From assembly GCF_000282375.1 (NCBI RefSeq), contig NZ_AKJK01000003.1:1-44241 (forward strand): a stretch of 44,241 nt of DNA. The letters are read 5' to 3'. The translations under genes were made by a program, and so were the position numbers. Shown piece after piece: positions 1 through 8,228 of the stretch. How positions within the stretch are numbered: position 1 is the first letter of the stretch; each line of letters opens with the position of its first letter. This stretch comes from Pseudomonas sp. GM50. GTDB taxonomy: Bacteria; Pseudomonadota; Gammaproteobacteria; Pseudomonadales; Pseudomonadaceae. The notes beneath the pieces were generated by a model, which was given only the letters and a program-made list of their open reading frames with translations, ran no database searches and was not told the origin of the DNA.

Positions 1-13
1 GCCTGCTCGCGAT
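1..13. repeat. Partial REP element at window edge
   Basis: The first 13 bases match the inner half of the REP palindrome found complete at 3975-4063 (core GCCTGCTCGCGAT). The rest of the element lies outside the window. Confidence 0.6.
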
Positions 14-43
14 GGGGCCAGTACAGGCCATCAAATCAGAAAC

Positions 44-84
44 AAAAAAAGCCCTCGAACAATCGCTTGTCCGAGGGCTTTTTT
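44..84. terminator. Bidirectional intrinsic terminator downstream of yhcB
   Basis: The arms GCCCTCG (51-57) and CGAGGGC (72-78) form a stem, extended inside by ACAA/TTGT. It is flanked by an A-run (44-50) and a T-run (79-84), so it can work in both directions. It sits just past the stop of the minus-strand yhcB gene. Confidence 0.85.
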
Positions 85-102
85 GTGTCGCGCGAAACCT
101 GA

Positions 103-537
103 TTACTTCTTCAGGCCGTAATGCTCATCAAGCATGCCCGGCGCATTCGGGGCTTTGGGGGCGTAGTCGCGAGGCGGTTCCTGATCGCGCGGTGGCGTCA
201 GGCGTTCCCGTGGAGCCTGCGCCGCGTCGGCGTGCAAGGCAGCCAGCAAGCGTTGGCGAGTCTGCTCGTCCAGGGCCAGACGGTTGGCGCCCTCGGCGAG
301 ATGATCCTGCACTTCCTGATAGCTCGCAGTCAGTTTCTTGACCAGGTTTGCAGTGCTGTTGAAGTGGGTGACCACTTCGTTCTGATAACTGTCAAAACGT
401 TCCTGAATGTCATCCAGCTGACGTTGCGTGCTGCTAGGCGCGGCATTCGGCACCAGGCGAGCGATCAGGAATCCAATGGCGACACCCACAACCAGGGCAA
501 GAGTCGGCAACAACCAAACTAAGAGCGAGTGTTCCAC
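103..537 (-). CDS. zapG: YhcB/ZapG family inner-membrane protein (DUF1043)
   Basis: This 144-residue protein has one N-terminal membrane segment at about residues 5-27, containing a GVAIGFLIARL stretch. A predicted coiled coil follows at about 38-95, and the C-terminal tail is rich in proline and charge. That architecture is typical of the YhcB family. In E. coli, YhcB (ZapG) links cell elongation, division and envelope synthesis, so an inner-membrane, cytoplasm-facing scaffold role is expected. The start is a GTG at 537, preceded by a GAGGAAGG ribosome binding site. The gene diverges from the hydrolase at 683 and ends at the terminator at 44-84. The family assignment is firm; the division role here is inferred from the E. 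coli protein. Confidence 0.85.
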   Translation of the reverse strand: MEHSLLVWLLPTLALVVGVAIGFLIARLVPNAAPSSTQRQLDDIQERFDSYQNEVVTHFNSTANLVKKLTASYQEVQDHLAEGANRLALDEQTRQRLLAALHADAAQAPRERLTPPRDQEPPRDYAPKAPNAPGMLDEHYGLKK

Positions 538-682
538 GAGTCCTTCCTCTATAAACGGCTTTGCTTTACGTTAACGGCTCGAACCTGCGCTGTATACCGC
601 GATTCACTCGCAATAGAATTGGCACAGACAATTGGCTAGACGAGTTGACCCGATTCGAGGTCACGGAGTTCCTTCCTTGCTT

Positions 683-1327
683 ATGCGCGAAACCCCTGTA
701 GTGATTGATGGCCCGGTCGGCCAACTGGAAGCCCTGTACTTAAATAGCGAGGGGCCGGATAACGAGCAACCCCGCGGCCTGGCGCTGATCTGCCACCCGA
801 ATCCGGTGCAGGGCGGCACCATGCTCAACAAAGTCGTCTCGACCTTGCAGCGCACCGCGCGCGACGCCGGTTTTATTACCTTGCGGTTCAACTACCGTGG
901 CGTCGGCACCAGTGAAGGTTCGCACGACATGGGCACTGGCGAAGTCGACGATGCCCAGGCGGCGGCTGAGTGGCTGCGGGCCAAACATCCTGACTTGCCC
1001 CTGACCCTGTTCGGTTTCTCCTTCGGCGGATTTGTTGCCGCAAGTCTCGGCGGACGCCTGGAAGCCAAGGGTGAGCAACTCAAGCATTTGTTCATGGTCG
1101 CGCCCGCTGTCATGCGCTTGGGCGATCAGGATCAACTGCCGCAACAAGGCACATTGACCCTGATCCAGCCGGAAACCGACGAAGTCATCGATCCGCAGCT
1201 CGTTTACGACTGGTCCGACGCACTCGATCGCCCCCATGAGCTGCTGAAAGTGGCAGAATGCGGACACTTTTTTCATGGCAAGCTGACCGATCTCAAGGAT
1301 CTGATCCTGCCGCGTCTTTCGAATTGA
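683..1327 (+). CDS. Alpha/beta hydrolase (dienelactone-hydrolase-like)
   Basis: The 214-residue cytoplasmic protein has an alpha/beta-hydrolase fold. The nucleophile elbow GFSFGG puts the catalytic Ser near residue 113. An early CHPNPVQGG motif (about 38-46) is typical of this small bacterial hydrolase group. A C-terminal CGHFFHG supplies the likely catalytic His, and an acidic residue in the ETDEVID stretch completes the probable triad. Reading further upstream would begin at a TTG at 632, but residues before ATG 683 do not look like family sequence. A TTG at 677 is an alternative with better spacing to the GGAG at 665-668. The gene ends 24 bp before trpS, so the two are probably cotranscribed. 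The substrate is unknown. Confidence 0.8.
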   Translation: MRETPVVIDGPVGQLEALYLNSEGPDNEQPRGLALICHPNPVQGGTMLNKVVSTLQRTARDAGFITLRFNYRGVGTSEGSHDMGTGEVDDAQAAAEWLRAKHPDLPLTLFGFSFGGFVAASLGGRLEAKGEQLKHLFMVAPAVMRLGDQDQLPQQGTLTLIQPETDEVIDPQLVYDWSDALDRPHELLKVAECGHFFHGKLTDLKDLILPRLSN

Positions 1328-1351
1328 TTGCAGTCTGACAAGCGATTACCC

Positions 1352-2707
1352 ATGACGACTCGTACCCGTATCCTCACCGGCATTACCACCACCGGCACGC
1401 CGCACCTGGGCAACTACGCCGGCGCCATCCGTCCGGCGATCGTCGCCAGCCGTGACAGCAATGCCGATTCGTTCTACTTCCTGGCTGACTACCACGCCCT
1501 GATCAAATGCGATGACCCGCTGCGCATCCAGCGCTCGCGTCTGGAAATCGCCGCGACCTGGCTGGCCGGTGGCCTGGATGTGGACCGCGTGACGTTCTAT
1601 CGCCAGTCCGACATCCCGGAAATCCCCGAGCTGACCTGGCTGCTGACCTGCGTGGCCGCCAAGGGCCTGCTCAACCGCGCCCATGCCTACAAGGCCTCGG
1701 TGGACAAGAACGTCGAGACCGGCGAAGACCCGGACGCGGGCATCACCATGGGCTTGTACAGCTACCCGGTGTTGATGGCGGCGGACATTCTGATGTTCAA
1801 CGCCCACAAGGTGCCGGTCGGCCGTGACCAGATCCAGCACGTGGAAATGGCCCGGGACATCGGCCAGCGCTTCAATCACTTGTTCGGCCAAGGCAAAGAG
1901 TTCTTCACCATGCCTGAAGCGCTGATCGAGGAAAGTGTCGCCACCTTGCCGGGCCTCGACGGTCGCAAGATGTCGAAGAGCTACGACAACACCATTCCGT
2001 TGTTCAGCAGCGCCAAAGAGATGAAAGACGCGATTTCGCGGATCGTCACCGACTCCCGTGCCCCGGGTGAAGCCAAGGATCCGGACAACTCGCACCTGTT
2101 CACCTTGTTCCAGGCTTTCGCTACGCCGGCACAATCCGACGAATTCCGCAGCGAATTGCTCCAGGGCCTGGGTTGGGGCGAGGCGAAGAATCGTCTGTTC
2201 CAACTGCTTGACAGCGAATTGGGCGAGTCCCGCGAGCGTTATCACCAGTTGATCGAACGCCCGGCGGATCTGGAAGACATGCTGCAGATCGGCGCCAAAA
2301 AGGCCCGCTCGGTGGCGACGCCGTTCCTCCACGAACTGCGTGAAGCGGTCGGCCTGCGTTCTTTCGTCGCTCAGCCCCAAGTCGCAGCAACCACCAAGAA
2401 GAAAGCCGCGAAAGCCGCGCGCTTCGTCAGCTTCCGTGAAGACGACGGCAGTTTCCGCTTCCGTCTGCTGGCGGCCGATGGTGAGCAACTGTTGCTGTCG
2501 CGCAACTTCGCTGACGGTAAAACCGCAGGGCAAGTGACCAAGCAACTGCAATCCGGTCAAGCCTTGGACGTGCGCAGTGAAGAACTGAGCTTCAGCGTCT
2601 GGCTGGAAGGCGAGTGCGTTGGCGACAGCCCGGCCTTCGCCGACAGCGCTGCTCGCGATGCGGCCATCGGCGCGTTGCGCATTGCGCTGACACCGGTTCA
2701 GGAATAA
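1352..2707 (+). CDS. trpS: Tryptophan--tRNA ligase with C-terminal extension
   Basis: This class I aminoacyl-tRNA synthetase charges tRNA-Trp with tryptophan using ATP in the cytoplasm. The HIGH-type signature is TGTPHLGNY at about residues 14-22, and KMSKS is at 206-210. The ATG at 1352 is preferred over a TTG at 1328 because the family sequence begins MTTRTRILTG. At 451 residues it is about 110 longer than the usual bacterial enzyme (about 330-340). The extra part starts after a Lys/Ala-rich linker (about 346-356). It contains a segment (about 357-400) with the spacing of a DUF1508/YegP-like module: a phenylalanine, an acidic turn, FRFRL, then ADGEQLLLS. From memory, other Pseudomonas TrpS proteins have a similar length, so the tail is probably lineage-specific rather than an assembly fault. 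Confidence 0.95.
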   Translation: MTTRTRILTGITTTGTPHLGNYAGAIRPAIVASRDSNADSFYFLADYHALIKCDDPLRIQRSRLEIAATWLAGGLDVDRVTFYRQSDIPEIPELTWLLTCVAAKGLLNRAHAYKASVDKNVETGEDPDAGITMGLYSYPVLMAADILMFNAHKVPVGRDQIQHVEMARDIGQRFNHLFGQGKEFFTMPEALIEESVATLPGLDGRKMSKSYDNTIPLFSSAKEMKDAISRIVTDSRAPGEAKDPDNSHLFTLFQAFATPAQSDEFRSELLQGLGWGEAKNRLFQLLDSELGESRERYHQLIERPADLEDMLQIGAKKARSVATPFLHELREAVGLRSFVAQPQVAATTKKKAAKAARFVSFREDDGSFRFRLLAADGEQLLLSRNFADGKTAGQVTKQLQSGQALDVRSEELSFSVWLEGECVGDSPAFADSAARDAAIGALRIALTPVQE

Positions 2708-2747
2708 TCAACGGCTCGGTCCGACCAAGGGCCGATTGCCATTCCCA

Positions 2748-2778
2748 CGGGCCGTCGCTACAGTGACGGCCCGTTTTT
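2748..2778 (+). terminator. Intrinsic terminator after trpS
   Basis: A 9-bp GC-rich stem CGGGCCGTC (2748-2756) pairs with GACGGCCCG (2765-2773) and is followed by five T residues. It lies 20 bp before zapE, which suggests that zapE is expressed partly by read-through or from its own promoter. Confidence 0.8.
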
Positions 2779-2797
2779 GTTGCCTTGCTAACGAATT

Positions 2798-3892
2798 ATG
2801 ACGCCCCTAGAACGATATCAAGCTGATCTGAAACGCCCGGAATTCTTCCATGACGCCGCGCAGGAAACTGCCGTGCGCCATTTGCAGCGCCTGTACGACG
2901 ATCTGGTCGCGGCCTCGCAAAACAAACCGGGCCTGCTCGGCAAACTGTTTGGCAAGAAGGATCAGGTGCCGGTCAAGGGCCTGTACTTCTGGGGCGGCGT
3001 GGGTCGCGGCAAGACCTACCTGGTCGACACCTTCTTCGAAGCGCTGCCGTTCAAGGAAAAGACTCGCACTCACTTCCACCGCTTCATGAAGCGCGTGCAT
3101 GAAGAGATGAAGACCCTGGGTGGCGAGAAAAACCCGCTGACCATCATCGCCAAGCGTTTCTCTGACGAGTCGCGAGTGATTTGTTTCGATGAGTTCTTCG
3201 TTTCCGACATCACCGACGCGATGATTCTTGGCACGTTGATGGAAGAGTTGTTCAAGAACGGCGTGACCCTGGTCGCGACGTCGAACATCGTGCCCGACGG
3301 CCTGTACAAGGACGGCCTGCAGCGTGCGCGCTTCCTGCCGGCCATTGCGCTGATCAAGCAGAACACCGAGATCGTCAACGTCGACAGCGGCGTCGACTAC
3401 CGTCTGCGTCACCTCGAGCAAGCGGAACTGTTCCACTTTCCGCTGGATGATGCTGCCCAGGAAAGCCTGCGCAAGAGCTTCCGGGCCTTGACGCCGGAAT
3501 GCACAGCCGCCATCGAGAACGACGTGCTGGTGATCGAGAACCGTGAAATCCGTGCCGTGCGCACTTGCGATGACGTGGCCTGGTTCGACTTCCGCGAACT
3601 CTGCGACGGCCCACGCAGCCAGAACGATTACATCGAACTGGGTAAAATCTTCCACGCCGTGTTGCTCAGCAATGTCGAGCAGATGAGCGTCACCACCGAC
3701 GACATCGCCCGACGCTTTATCAACATGGTCGACGAGTTCTACGACCGCAACGTGAAGCTGATCATTTCCGCCGAAGTCGAGCTCAAAGACCTCTACACCG
3801 GCGGTCGCCTGAACTTCGAGTTCCAGCGCACGCTTAGCCGCCTGCTGGAAATGCAGTCACACGAGTTCCTGTCCCGGGCGCATAAGCCGTAG
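2798..3892 (+). CDS. zapE: Cell division protein ZapE (AFG1-like ATPase)
   Basis: This 364-residue P-loop ATPase belongs to the AFG1/ZapE family. Walker A is GGVGRGKT at about residues 66-73, and Walker B is ICFDEFF at about 128-134. The arginine-rich RFLPAI stretch lies downstream. In E. coli, ZapE associates with the Z-ring late in division and destabilises FtsZ polymers in an ATP-dependent way. Length and motifs fit the bacterial family. It is read in the same direction as trpS, beyond a terminator, and has its own bidirectional terminator at 3908-3937. No membrane segment or signal peptide is visible, so it is cytoplasmic. Confidence 0.93.
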   Translation: MTPLERYQADLKRPEFFHDAAQETAVRHLQRLYDDLVAASQNKPGLLGKLFGKKDQVPVKGLYFWGGVGRGKTYLVDTFFEALPFKEKTRTHFHRFMKRVHEEMKTLGGEKNPLTIIAKRFSDESRVICFDEFFVSDITDAMILGTLMEELFKNGVTLVATSNIVPDGLYKDGLQRARFLPAIALIKQNTEIVNVDSGVDYRLRHLEQAELFHFPLDDAAQESLRKSFRALTPECTAAIENDVLVIENREIRAVRTCDDVAWFDFRELCDGPRSQNDYIELGKIFHAVLLSNVEQMSVTTDDIARRFINMVDEFYDRNVKLIISAEVELKDLYTGGRLNFEFQRTLSRLLEMQSHEFLSRAHKP

Positions 3893-3907
3893 GATATTTC
3901 GGAAAAT

Positions 3908-3937
3908 AAAAAGGGCCTGCATTTGCAGGCCCTTTTT
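3908..3937. terminator. Bidirectional terminator after zapE
   Basis: An A-run plus GGGCCTGC pairs with GCAGGCCC plus a T-run around a 4-base loop. The A and T tracts on both sides allow use on either strand. Confidence 0.9.
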
Positions 3938-3974
3938 CGTGCGCTGTAGAAACTCTCTGGCACACCAAGATCCC

Positions 3975-4063
3975 TGTGGGAGCGAGCCTGCTCGCGATTG
4001 CGGTGTGTCAGTCACATCAATGTTTAATGTGATACCGCTATCGCGAGCAGGCTCGCTCCCACA
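3975..4063. repeat. REP pair (REPIN-like), type 1
   Basis: A perfect 24-bp inverted repeat has arms at 3975-3998 and 4040-4063. With one mismatch it extends a further five base pairs inward. The arms carry the pseudomonad REP core GTGGGAGCGAGCCTGCTCGC. It lies in the convergent gap between zapE and the GlxA-type regulator, the usual place for REP doublets. Confidence 0.92.
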
Positions 4064-4087
4064 TGGGATGTGTGTTGTATTTGAGTA

Positions 4088-5083
4088 TTACGCCGCTTGC
4101 TGAAACTGCTGCCGATACTGGTTCGGCGACAATTCGGTGTGCTGGCGGAACAGTCGCGCAAAGAAACTCGCATCGTCGTAACCGACTTCATAGCTGATGG
4201 TCTTGATGCTTTTGCGACTGCCGGACAACAAGCCCTTGGCCGTTTCAATGCGCAGCCGTTGCAGGTAATGCAGCGGTTTGTCGCCGGTGGCGGTCTGGAA
4301 GCGGCGCATGAAGTTGCGGATGCTCATGCCGTGTTCGCGGGCCACGTCTTCGAAGCGGAACTTGTCGGCGAAGTGTTCTTCGAGCCAATGCTGGATCTGC
4401 AGGATGATCACGTCCTGATGCAGTTTCTGCCCGCCGAAACCGATCCGCCCCGGCGCATAGCTGCGCTGTACTTCGTAAAGAATGTCGCGGGCCACGGCTT
4501 GGGCCACGTTTGCGCCGCAAAAACGCTCGATCAAGTAAATGTAGAGATCGCAGGCCGAGGTGGTGCCGCCGGCGCAATACAGGTTGTCGGCGTCGGTCAG
4601 GTGTTTGTCCTGATTGAGCTGGACCTGCGGGAAGCGCTCGGCAAACGCATTAAAGAAACGCCAGTAGGTCGTCGCTTCCTTGCCATCGAGCAACCCGGCC
4701 TCGGCCAGCCAGAACACGCCGGTGGCCTCGCCACACAACACGGCGCCGCGTGCATGCTGCTGACGCAGCCACGGCAGGACCTGTGGATAACGTTTGCAGA
4801 GGGTGTCGAAATCGTCCCAGAAGGCGGGAAGGATGATGACGTCGGCATTTTCCAGGCCGCCGTCCACCGGCATGATCACGTCGCTGAAGCTGTTCACCGG
4901 TTTGCCGTCGGGGCTGACCAGGCGGGTTTCAAACGCCGGTGTCAGGCCGTGGCCCAGTTGTTTGCCATAGCGCAGGCTGGCCAGATGGAAGAAATCCTTG
5001 GCTTGCATGAGGGTGGAAGCGAAAACCCGGTCGATAGCCAGGATGCTGACGCGCCGCAAGGGCGTGGAGACTTGGTTAGACAT
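4088..5083 (-). CDS. GlxA-family AraC-type transcriptional regulator
   Basis: The 331-residue protein has an N-terminal DJ-1/PfpI-like (class I glutamine amidotransferase-like) domain at about 10-200. A C-terminal AraC/XylS double helix-turn-helix follows at about 225-328, ending with the typical GYDDASFFARLFRQ and SPNQYR motifs. The nucleophile-elbow position holds Cys in GAVLCGEATGVF, which may bind a ligand rather than catalyse a reaction. Regulators of this family often control catabolism of amine or amino-acid-derived compounds. It diverges from the acyl-CoA dehydrogenase at 5229 across a 145-bp gap, so that gene is the most obvious target. Both the ligand and the target are inferences. 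The ribosome binding site upstream of ATG 5083 is weak. Confidence 0.9.
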   Translation of the reverse strand: MSNQVSTPLRRVSILAIDRVFASTLMQAKDFFHLASLRYGKQLGHGLTPAFETRLVSPDGKPVNSFSDVIMPVDGGLENADVIILPAFWDDFDTLCKRYPQVLPWLRQQHARGAVLCGEATGVFWLAEAGLLDGKEATTYWRFFNAFAERFPQVQLNQDKHLTDADNLYCAGGTTSACDLYIYLIERFCGANVAQAVARDILYEVQRSYAPGRIGFGGQKLHQDVIILQIQHWLEEHFADKFRFEDVAREHGMSIRNFMRRFQTATGDKPLHYLQRLRIETAKGLLSGSRKSIKTISYEVGYDDASFFARLFRQHTELSPNQYRQQFQQAA

Positions 5084-5142
5084 AATTCAACTTTATTCTT
5101 ATAGGGGAAAGTGGTCACCAGACGGCTGGATCGTCTTATTTT

Positions 5143-5172
5143 TTGTCGGATGTGTCCAGTGTCCTGTATCGG
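5143..5172 (+). promoter_or_regulatory. Candidate promoter of the acyl-CoA dehydrogenase gene
   Basis: TTGTCG (5143-5148) and TATCGG (5167-5172), with an 18-bp spacer and a TG just before the -10, resemble a weak sigma-70 promoter. It lies in the divergent gap shared with the GlxA-type regulator. It is a visual match only. Confidence 0.3.
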
Positions 5173-5228
5173 AAGCGAGGCTTAGTCTCTAAAGGTCAAT
5201 TCCGCTTAACAATAACGACAGGTGCCGC

Positions 5229-6365
5229 ATGATCCCCAGAACCTTGTTCAGCTCCGAGCACGAACTTTTTCGCGACAGCGTGCGAACGTTCCTCGAAAAA
5301 GAGGCCGTGCCGTTTCATGGGCAATGGGAAAAACAAGGCTATATCGACCGCCAACTCTGGAACAAGGCAGGGGAGGCGGGGATGCTCTGTTCGCATCTGC
5401 CGGAAGAATACGGCGGGCTGGGGGCAGACTTTCTCTACAGCGCGGTGGTGATCGAGGAGGTCGGCCGCCTGGGGCTGACCGGCATCGGCTTTTCTCTTCA
5501 TTCGGATATTGTTGCGCCTTACATCCTGCATTACGGCAGTGAAGCGCTGAAACACAAATACCTGCCCAAACTGGTGTCTGGTGAGATGGTCACCGCGATT
5601 GCGATGACCGAGCCGGGTGCCGGTTCCGACCTGCAAGGGGTGAAGACCACCGCTGTACTGGATGGCGACGAATACGTGATCAACGGTTCGAAGACCTTCA
5701 TCACCAATGGTTTTCTGGCTGACCTGGTGATCGTCGTGGCCAAGACCGATCCAAAGGCAGGGGCGAAGGGTACCAGCCTGTTTCTGGTGGAGGCCAATAC
5801 GCCGGGCTTCGCCAAGGGCAAGCGTCTGGAAAAGGTCGGCATGAAGGCTCAGGACACCTCGGAGCTGTTCTTCCAGGACGTTCGGGTGCCAAAGGAAAAC
5901 CTGCTGGGCCAGGCCGGGATGGGCTTCGCTTACCTGATGCAGGAATTGCCGCAGGAGCGTCTGACGGTCGCGGTAGGTGGCTTGGCGTCAGCTGAAGCGG
6001 CGTTGCAATGGACACTGGATTACACCCGTGAGCGCAAGGCGTTCGGCAAGGCCATCGCCGACTTCCAGAACACCCGCTTCAAACTCGCTGAAATGGCGAC
6101 CGAAATCCAGATCGGCCGGGTTTTCGTCGATCGCTGCCTGGAACTGCACCTGCAAGGCAAGCTCGACGTGCCGACAGCGGCAATGGCCAAGTACTGGGGC
6201 ACTGACCTGCAATGCAAGGTGCTCGATGAGTGCGTGCAGTTACATGGCGGTTACGGGTTCATGTGGGAATACCCGATCGCCCGGGCGTGGGCTGATGCGC
6301 GGGTGCAGCGGATCTATGCCGGGACCAATGAGATCATGAAGGAGATTATTGCGCGGTCGCTTTAA
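5229..6365 (+). CDS. Acyl-CoA dehydrogenase, long-chain/isovaleryl type
   Basis: This 378-residue flavoenzyme oxidises acyl-CoA to trans-2-enoyl-CoA and passes electrons to ETF. The FAD/substrate loop AMTEPGAGSDL is at about 125-135. A central RKAFGK motif lies near 265, and the C-terminal QLHGGYG stretch comes before YAGTNEIMKEIIAR. The position that is Glu in medium-chain enzymes (YEGT) is Ala here. The alternative catalytic Glu used by long-chain and isovaleryl-CoA dehydrogenases is present as Glu243 in LPQERL. This points to the LCAD/IVD branch, with an unidentified long or branched substrate. Start ATG 5229 has a short AGG 8-10 bases upstream. It diverges from the GlxA-type regulator. 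Confidence 0.88.
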   Translation: MIPRTLFSSEHELFRDSVRTFLEKEAVPFHGQWEKQGYIDRQLWNKAGEAGMLCSHLPEEYGGLGADFLYSAVVIEEVGRLGLTGIGFSLHSDIVAPYILHYGSEALKHKYLPKLVSGEMVTAIAMTEPGAGSDLQGVKTTAVLDGDEYVINGSKTFITNGFLADLVIVVAKTDPKAGAKGTSLFLVEANTPGFAKGKRLEKVGMKAQDTSELFFQDVRVPKENLLGQAGMGFAYLMQELPQERLTVAVGGLASAEAALQWTLDYTRERKAFGKAIADFQNTRFKLAEMATEIQIGRVFVDRCLELHLQGKLDVPTAAMAKYWGTDLQCKVLDECVQLHGGYGFMWEYPIARAWADARVQRIYAGTNEIMKEIIARSL

Positions 6366-6386
6366 TGGCGTAGTGAGTTCGCGATC

Positions 6387-6485
6387 GCCTTCGCGAGCAA
6401 GCCCGCTCCCACAGTTGATCTGCGTTGATGCACTCATTTGTGATCGACACAGACCCCATGTGGGAGCGGGCTTGCTCGCGAAGGC
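6387..6485. repeat. REP pair (REPIN-like), type 2
   Basis: A perfect 27-bp inverted repeat has arms at 6387-6413 and 6459-6485. Its core is GTGGGAGCGGGCTTGCTCGC, a different sequence class from the pair at 3975-4063. It fills the convergent gap between the acyl-CoA dehydrogenase and the aldo/keto reductase. Confidence 0.92.
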
Positions 6486-6499
6486 TTTTCACCTGTCAA

Positions 6500-7540
6500 T
6501 CAAGGTGCAGGATTGGGCTGATCCTGGTGAATCGCCTCGATCCCTGCCAACACTTCGTCGGAAAGTTTCAGCTCGAAGCTGGCAATGTTGCTGTCCAGTT
6601 GCTCAAGCGTGGTGGCGCCAATGATGTTGCTGGTGACGAACGGTTGCTGTGTGACGAATGCCAGTGCCATCTGTGCCGGGTCCAGGCCGTGTTCACGAGC
6701 CAATGCCACATAACGGCTGCACGCCGCTTCCGATTGCGGATTGAAATAGCGGCTGAAGCGGCTGTAGAGGCTCAGGCGACCTTTGGGCGGGCGCGCGCCA
6801 CCTTCGTACTTGCCCGACAGGAAGCCGAACGCCAGTGGTGAATAGGCGAGCAGACCGCACTGTTCACGGATGGCGATTTCCGCAAGGCCCACTTCGAAAC
6901 TGCGATTGAGCAGGTTGTAGGGGTTCTGGATCGAAACGACGCGCGGCCAGCCACGGGCTTCGGCGAGGGCGAGGAAACGCATGGTGCCCCACGGGGTTTC
7001 GTTGGACAGGCCGATGTGGCGGATCTTGCCGGCCTTGACCTGTTCGTCCAGTGCTTCGAGGGTGTCTTCCAGCGGCGTCAGGTTGGCTTCAATTTTATGT
7101 TTGTAGCCCAACTGACCGAAGAAATTGGTGCTGCGTTCCGGCCAGTGCAGTTGATACAGGTCGATGTAGTCGGTTTGCAGGCGCTTGAGGCTGGCATCCA
7201 CGGCTTCAGTGATGTGCTGGCGGTTGTGTCGCAGGTTTTTGTCGCGGATGTAGTCGATGGTGTTGCCGGGGCCCGCGATCTTGCTCGCCAGGATCCAGTC
7301 GGCGCGATCGCCGCGACTTTTGAAGTAATTACCGATGTAGCGCTCGGTGGTGGCGTAGGTTTCGGCCTTGGGCGGCACCGGGTACATTTCGGCGGTATCG
7401 ATGAAATTGATGCCCGCGCTCTTGGCCCGTTCGATCTGGGCGAAGGCTTCAGCCTCGCTGTTTTGCTCGCCCCAGGTCATGGTGCCGAGGCAGATTGCAC
7501 TCACGTTCAGGTCGGTACGGCCTAGCTGGCGATAGTCCAT
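6500..7540 (-). CDS. tas: Aldo/keto reductase, Tas family
   Basis: The 346-residue NADPH-dependent oxidoreductase has the same length as E. coli Tas and close resemblance over motifs such as TMTWGEQNSEAEA and AEMYPVPP. The catalytic tetrad can be placed as Asp48, Tyr53, Lys87 and His132 (QLHWPER). The start at 7540 is chosen over a further upstream ATG (7594) because the protein then begins MDYRQLGRTDLNVS and has GGAG 6-9 bases upstream. Tas was found in E. coli as a suppressor of tyrosine auxotrophy, and its physiological substrate is unclear. The gene is transcribed away from rplM across a 245-bp gap. Confidence 0.9.
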   Translation of the reverse strand: MDYRQLGRTDLNVSAICLGTMTWGEQNSEAEAFAQIERAKSAGINFIDTAEMYPVPPKAETYATTERYIGNYFKSRGDRADWILASKIAGPGNTIDYIRDKNLRHNRQHITEAVDASLKRLQTDYIDLYQLHWPERSTNFFGQLGYKHKIEANLTPLEDTLEALDEQVKAGKIRHIGLSNETPWGTMRFLALAEARGWPRVVSIQNPYNLLNRSFEVGLAEIAIREQCGLLAYSPLAFGFLSGKYEGGARPPKGRLSLYSRFSRYFNPQSEAACSRYVALAREHGLDPAQMALAFVTQQPFVTSNIIGATTLEQLDSNIASFELKLSDEVLAGIEAIHQDQPNPAP

Positions 7541-7715
7541 CGGGTGCTCCTTGGGCAAAACAATCATAAAAGCAGGTTGAATTATTTTTCGCAATCTGCA
7601 TAATTGCGCACCTCTTTCTGCAGTGGAAGTGATGCGCCGCCGCCGAAGAATCTTGCCGTTGAACGGACGCGCCGACCCGAGCCCCCGAAAGCGTCTGTAT
7701 CCGGCTGCCTTTGAC

Positions 7716-7744
7716 TTGTCAAAGTACGCACTATTCAGTAAGAT
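7716..7744 (+). promoter_or_regulatory. Promoter of rplM-rpsI
   Basis: TTGTCA (7716-7721), a 17-bp spacer and TAAGAT (7739-7744) form a good sigma-70 promoter. The start site would be near 7751, giving a leader of about 35 bases before rplM. The position suits strong, growth-linked ribosomal expression. Confidence 0.65.
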
Positions 7745-7785
7745 CCGCCGTCTAATTTACAGGGCGGCCCCTGAGGCTATAAAGA

Positions 7786-8214
7786 ATGAAAACTTTTACT
7801 GCTAAACCGGAAACAGTACAGCGCGACTGGTTTGTCGTCGACGCTGCAGGTCAGACCCTGGGTCGTCTGGCCACCGAAATCGCGAGCCGTCTGCGTGGCA
7901 AGCATAAAGCTGAGTACACTCCTCACGTTGACACCGGCGATTACATCGTCGTTATCAATGCCGAGCAGATTCGTGTAACCGGTGCTAAAACCACCGACAA
8001 AATCTACTACTCCCACTCCGGTTTCCCGGGCGGCATCAAGTCGATCAACTTCGAAAAGCTGATCGCTAAAGCCCCTGAGCGCGTGATCGAGACCGCGGTC
8101 AAAGGCATGCTGCCTAAGAACCCGCTGGGTCGCGACATGTATCGTAAGCTGAAAGTCTATGCGGGCGCTGTACACCCTCATACTGCTCAGCAGCCCCAAG
8201 AACTGAAGTTTTAA
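7786..8214 (+). CDS. rplM: 50S ribosomal protein L13
   Basis: The protein has 142 residues, the standard length for bacterial L13, a large-subunit protein that binds 23S rRNA early in assembly. Typical features are [18 protein letters not shown] near the N-terminus, the [10 protein letters not shown] stretch, and [11 protein letters not shown] towards the C-terminus. ATG 7786 has GAGG at 7773-7776. It is followed after 14 bp by rpsI in the universal rplM-rpsI pair, with a shared terminator at 8643-8679. Confidence 0.99.
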   Translation: MKTFTAKPETVQRDWFVVDAAGQTLGRLATEIASRLRGKHKAEYTPHVDTGDYIVVINAEQIRVTGAKTTDKIYYSHSGFPGGIKSINFEKLIAKAPERVIETAVKGMLPKNPLGRDMYRKLKVYAGAVHPHTAQQPQELKF

Positions 8215-8228
8215 CGGAATAGTTCATT

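Noticed and set aside
632..682. N-terminal extension of the hydrolase from TTG 632
   Set aside because: The extra residues do not resemble the family, and no ribosome binding site precedes the TTG.
3975..4063. Possible CRISPR repeats
   Set aside because: The repeated units are inverted pairs with REP cores in convergent gaps, not regularly spaced direct repeats with spacers.
4097..5104. Plus-strand frame of 335 codons opposite the GlxA-type regulator
   Set aside because: The minus-strand frame has full GlxA/AraC family motifs, so this frame is a shadow.
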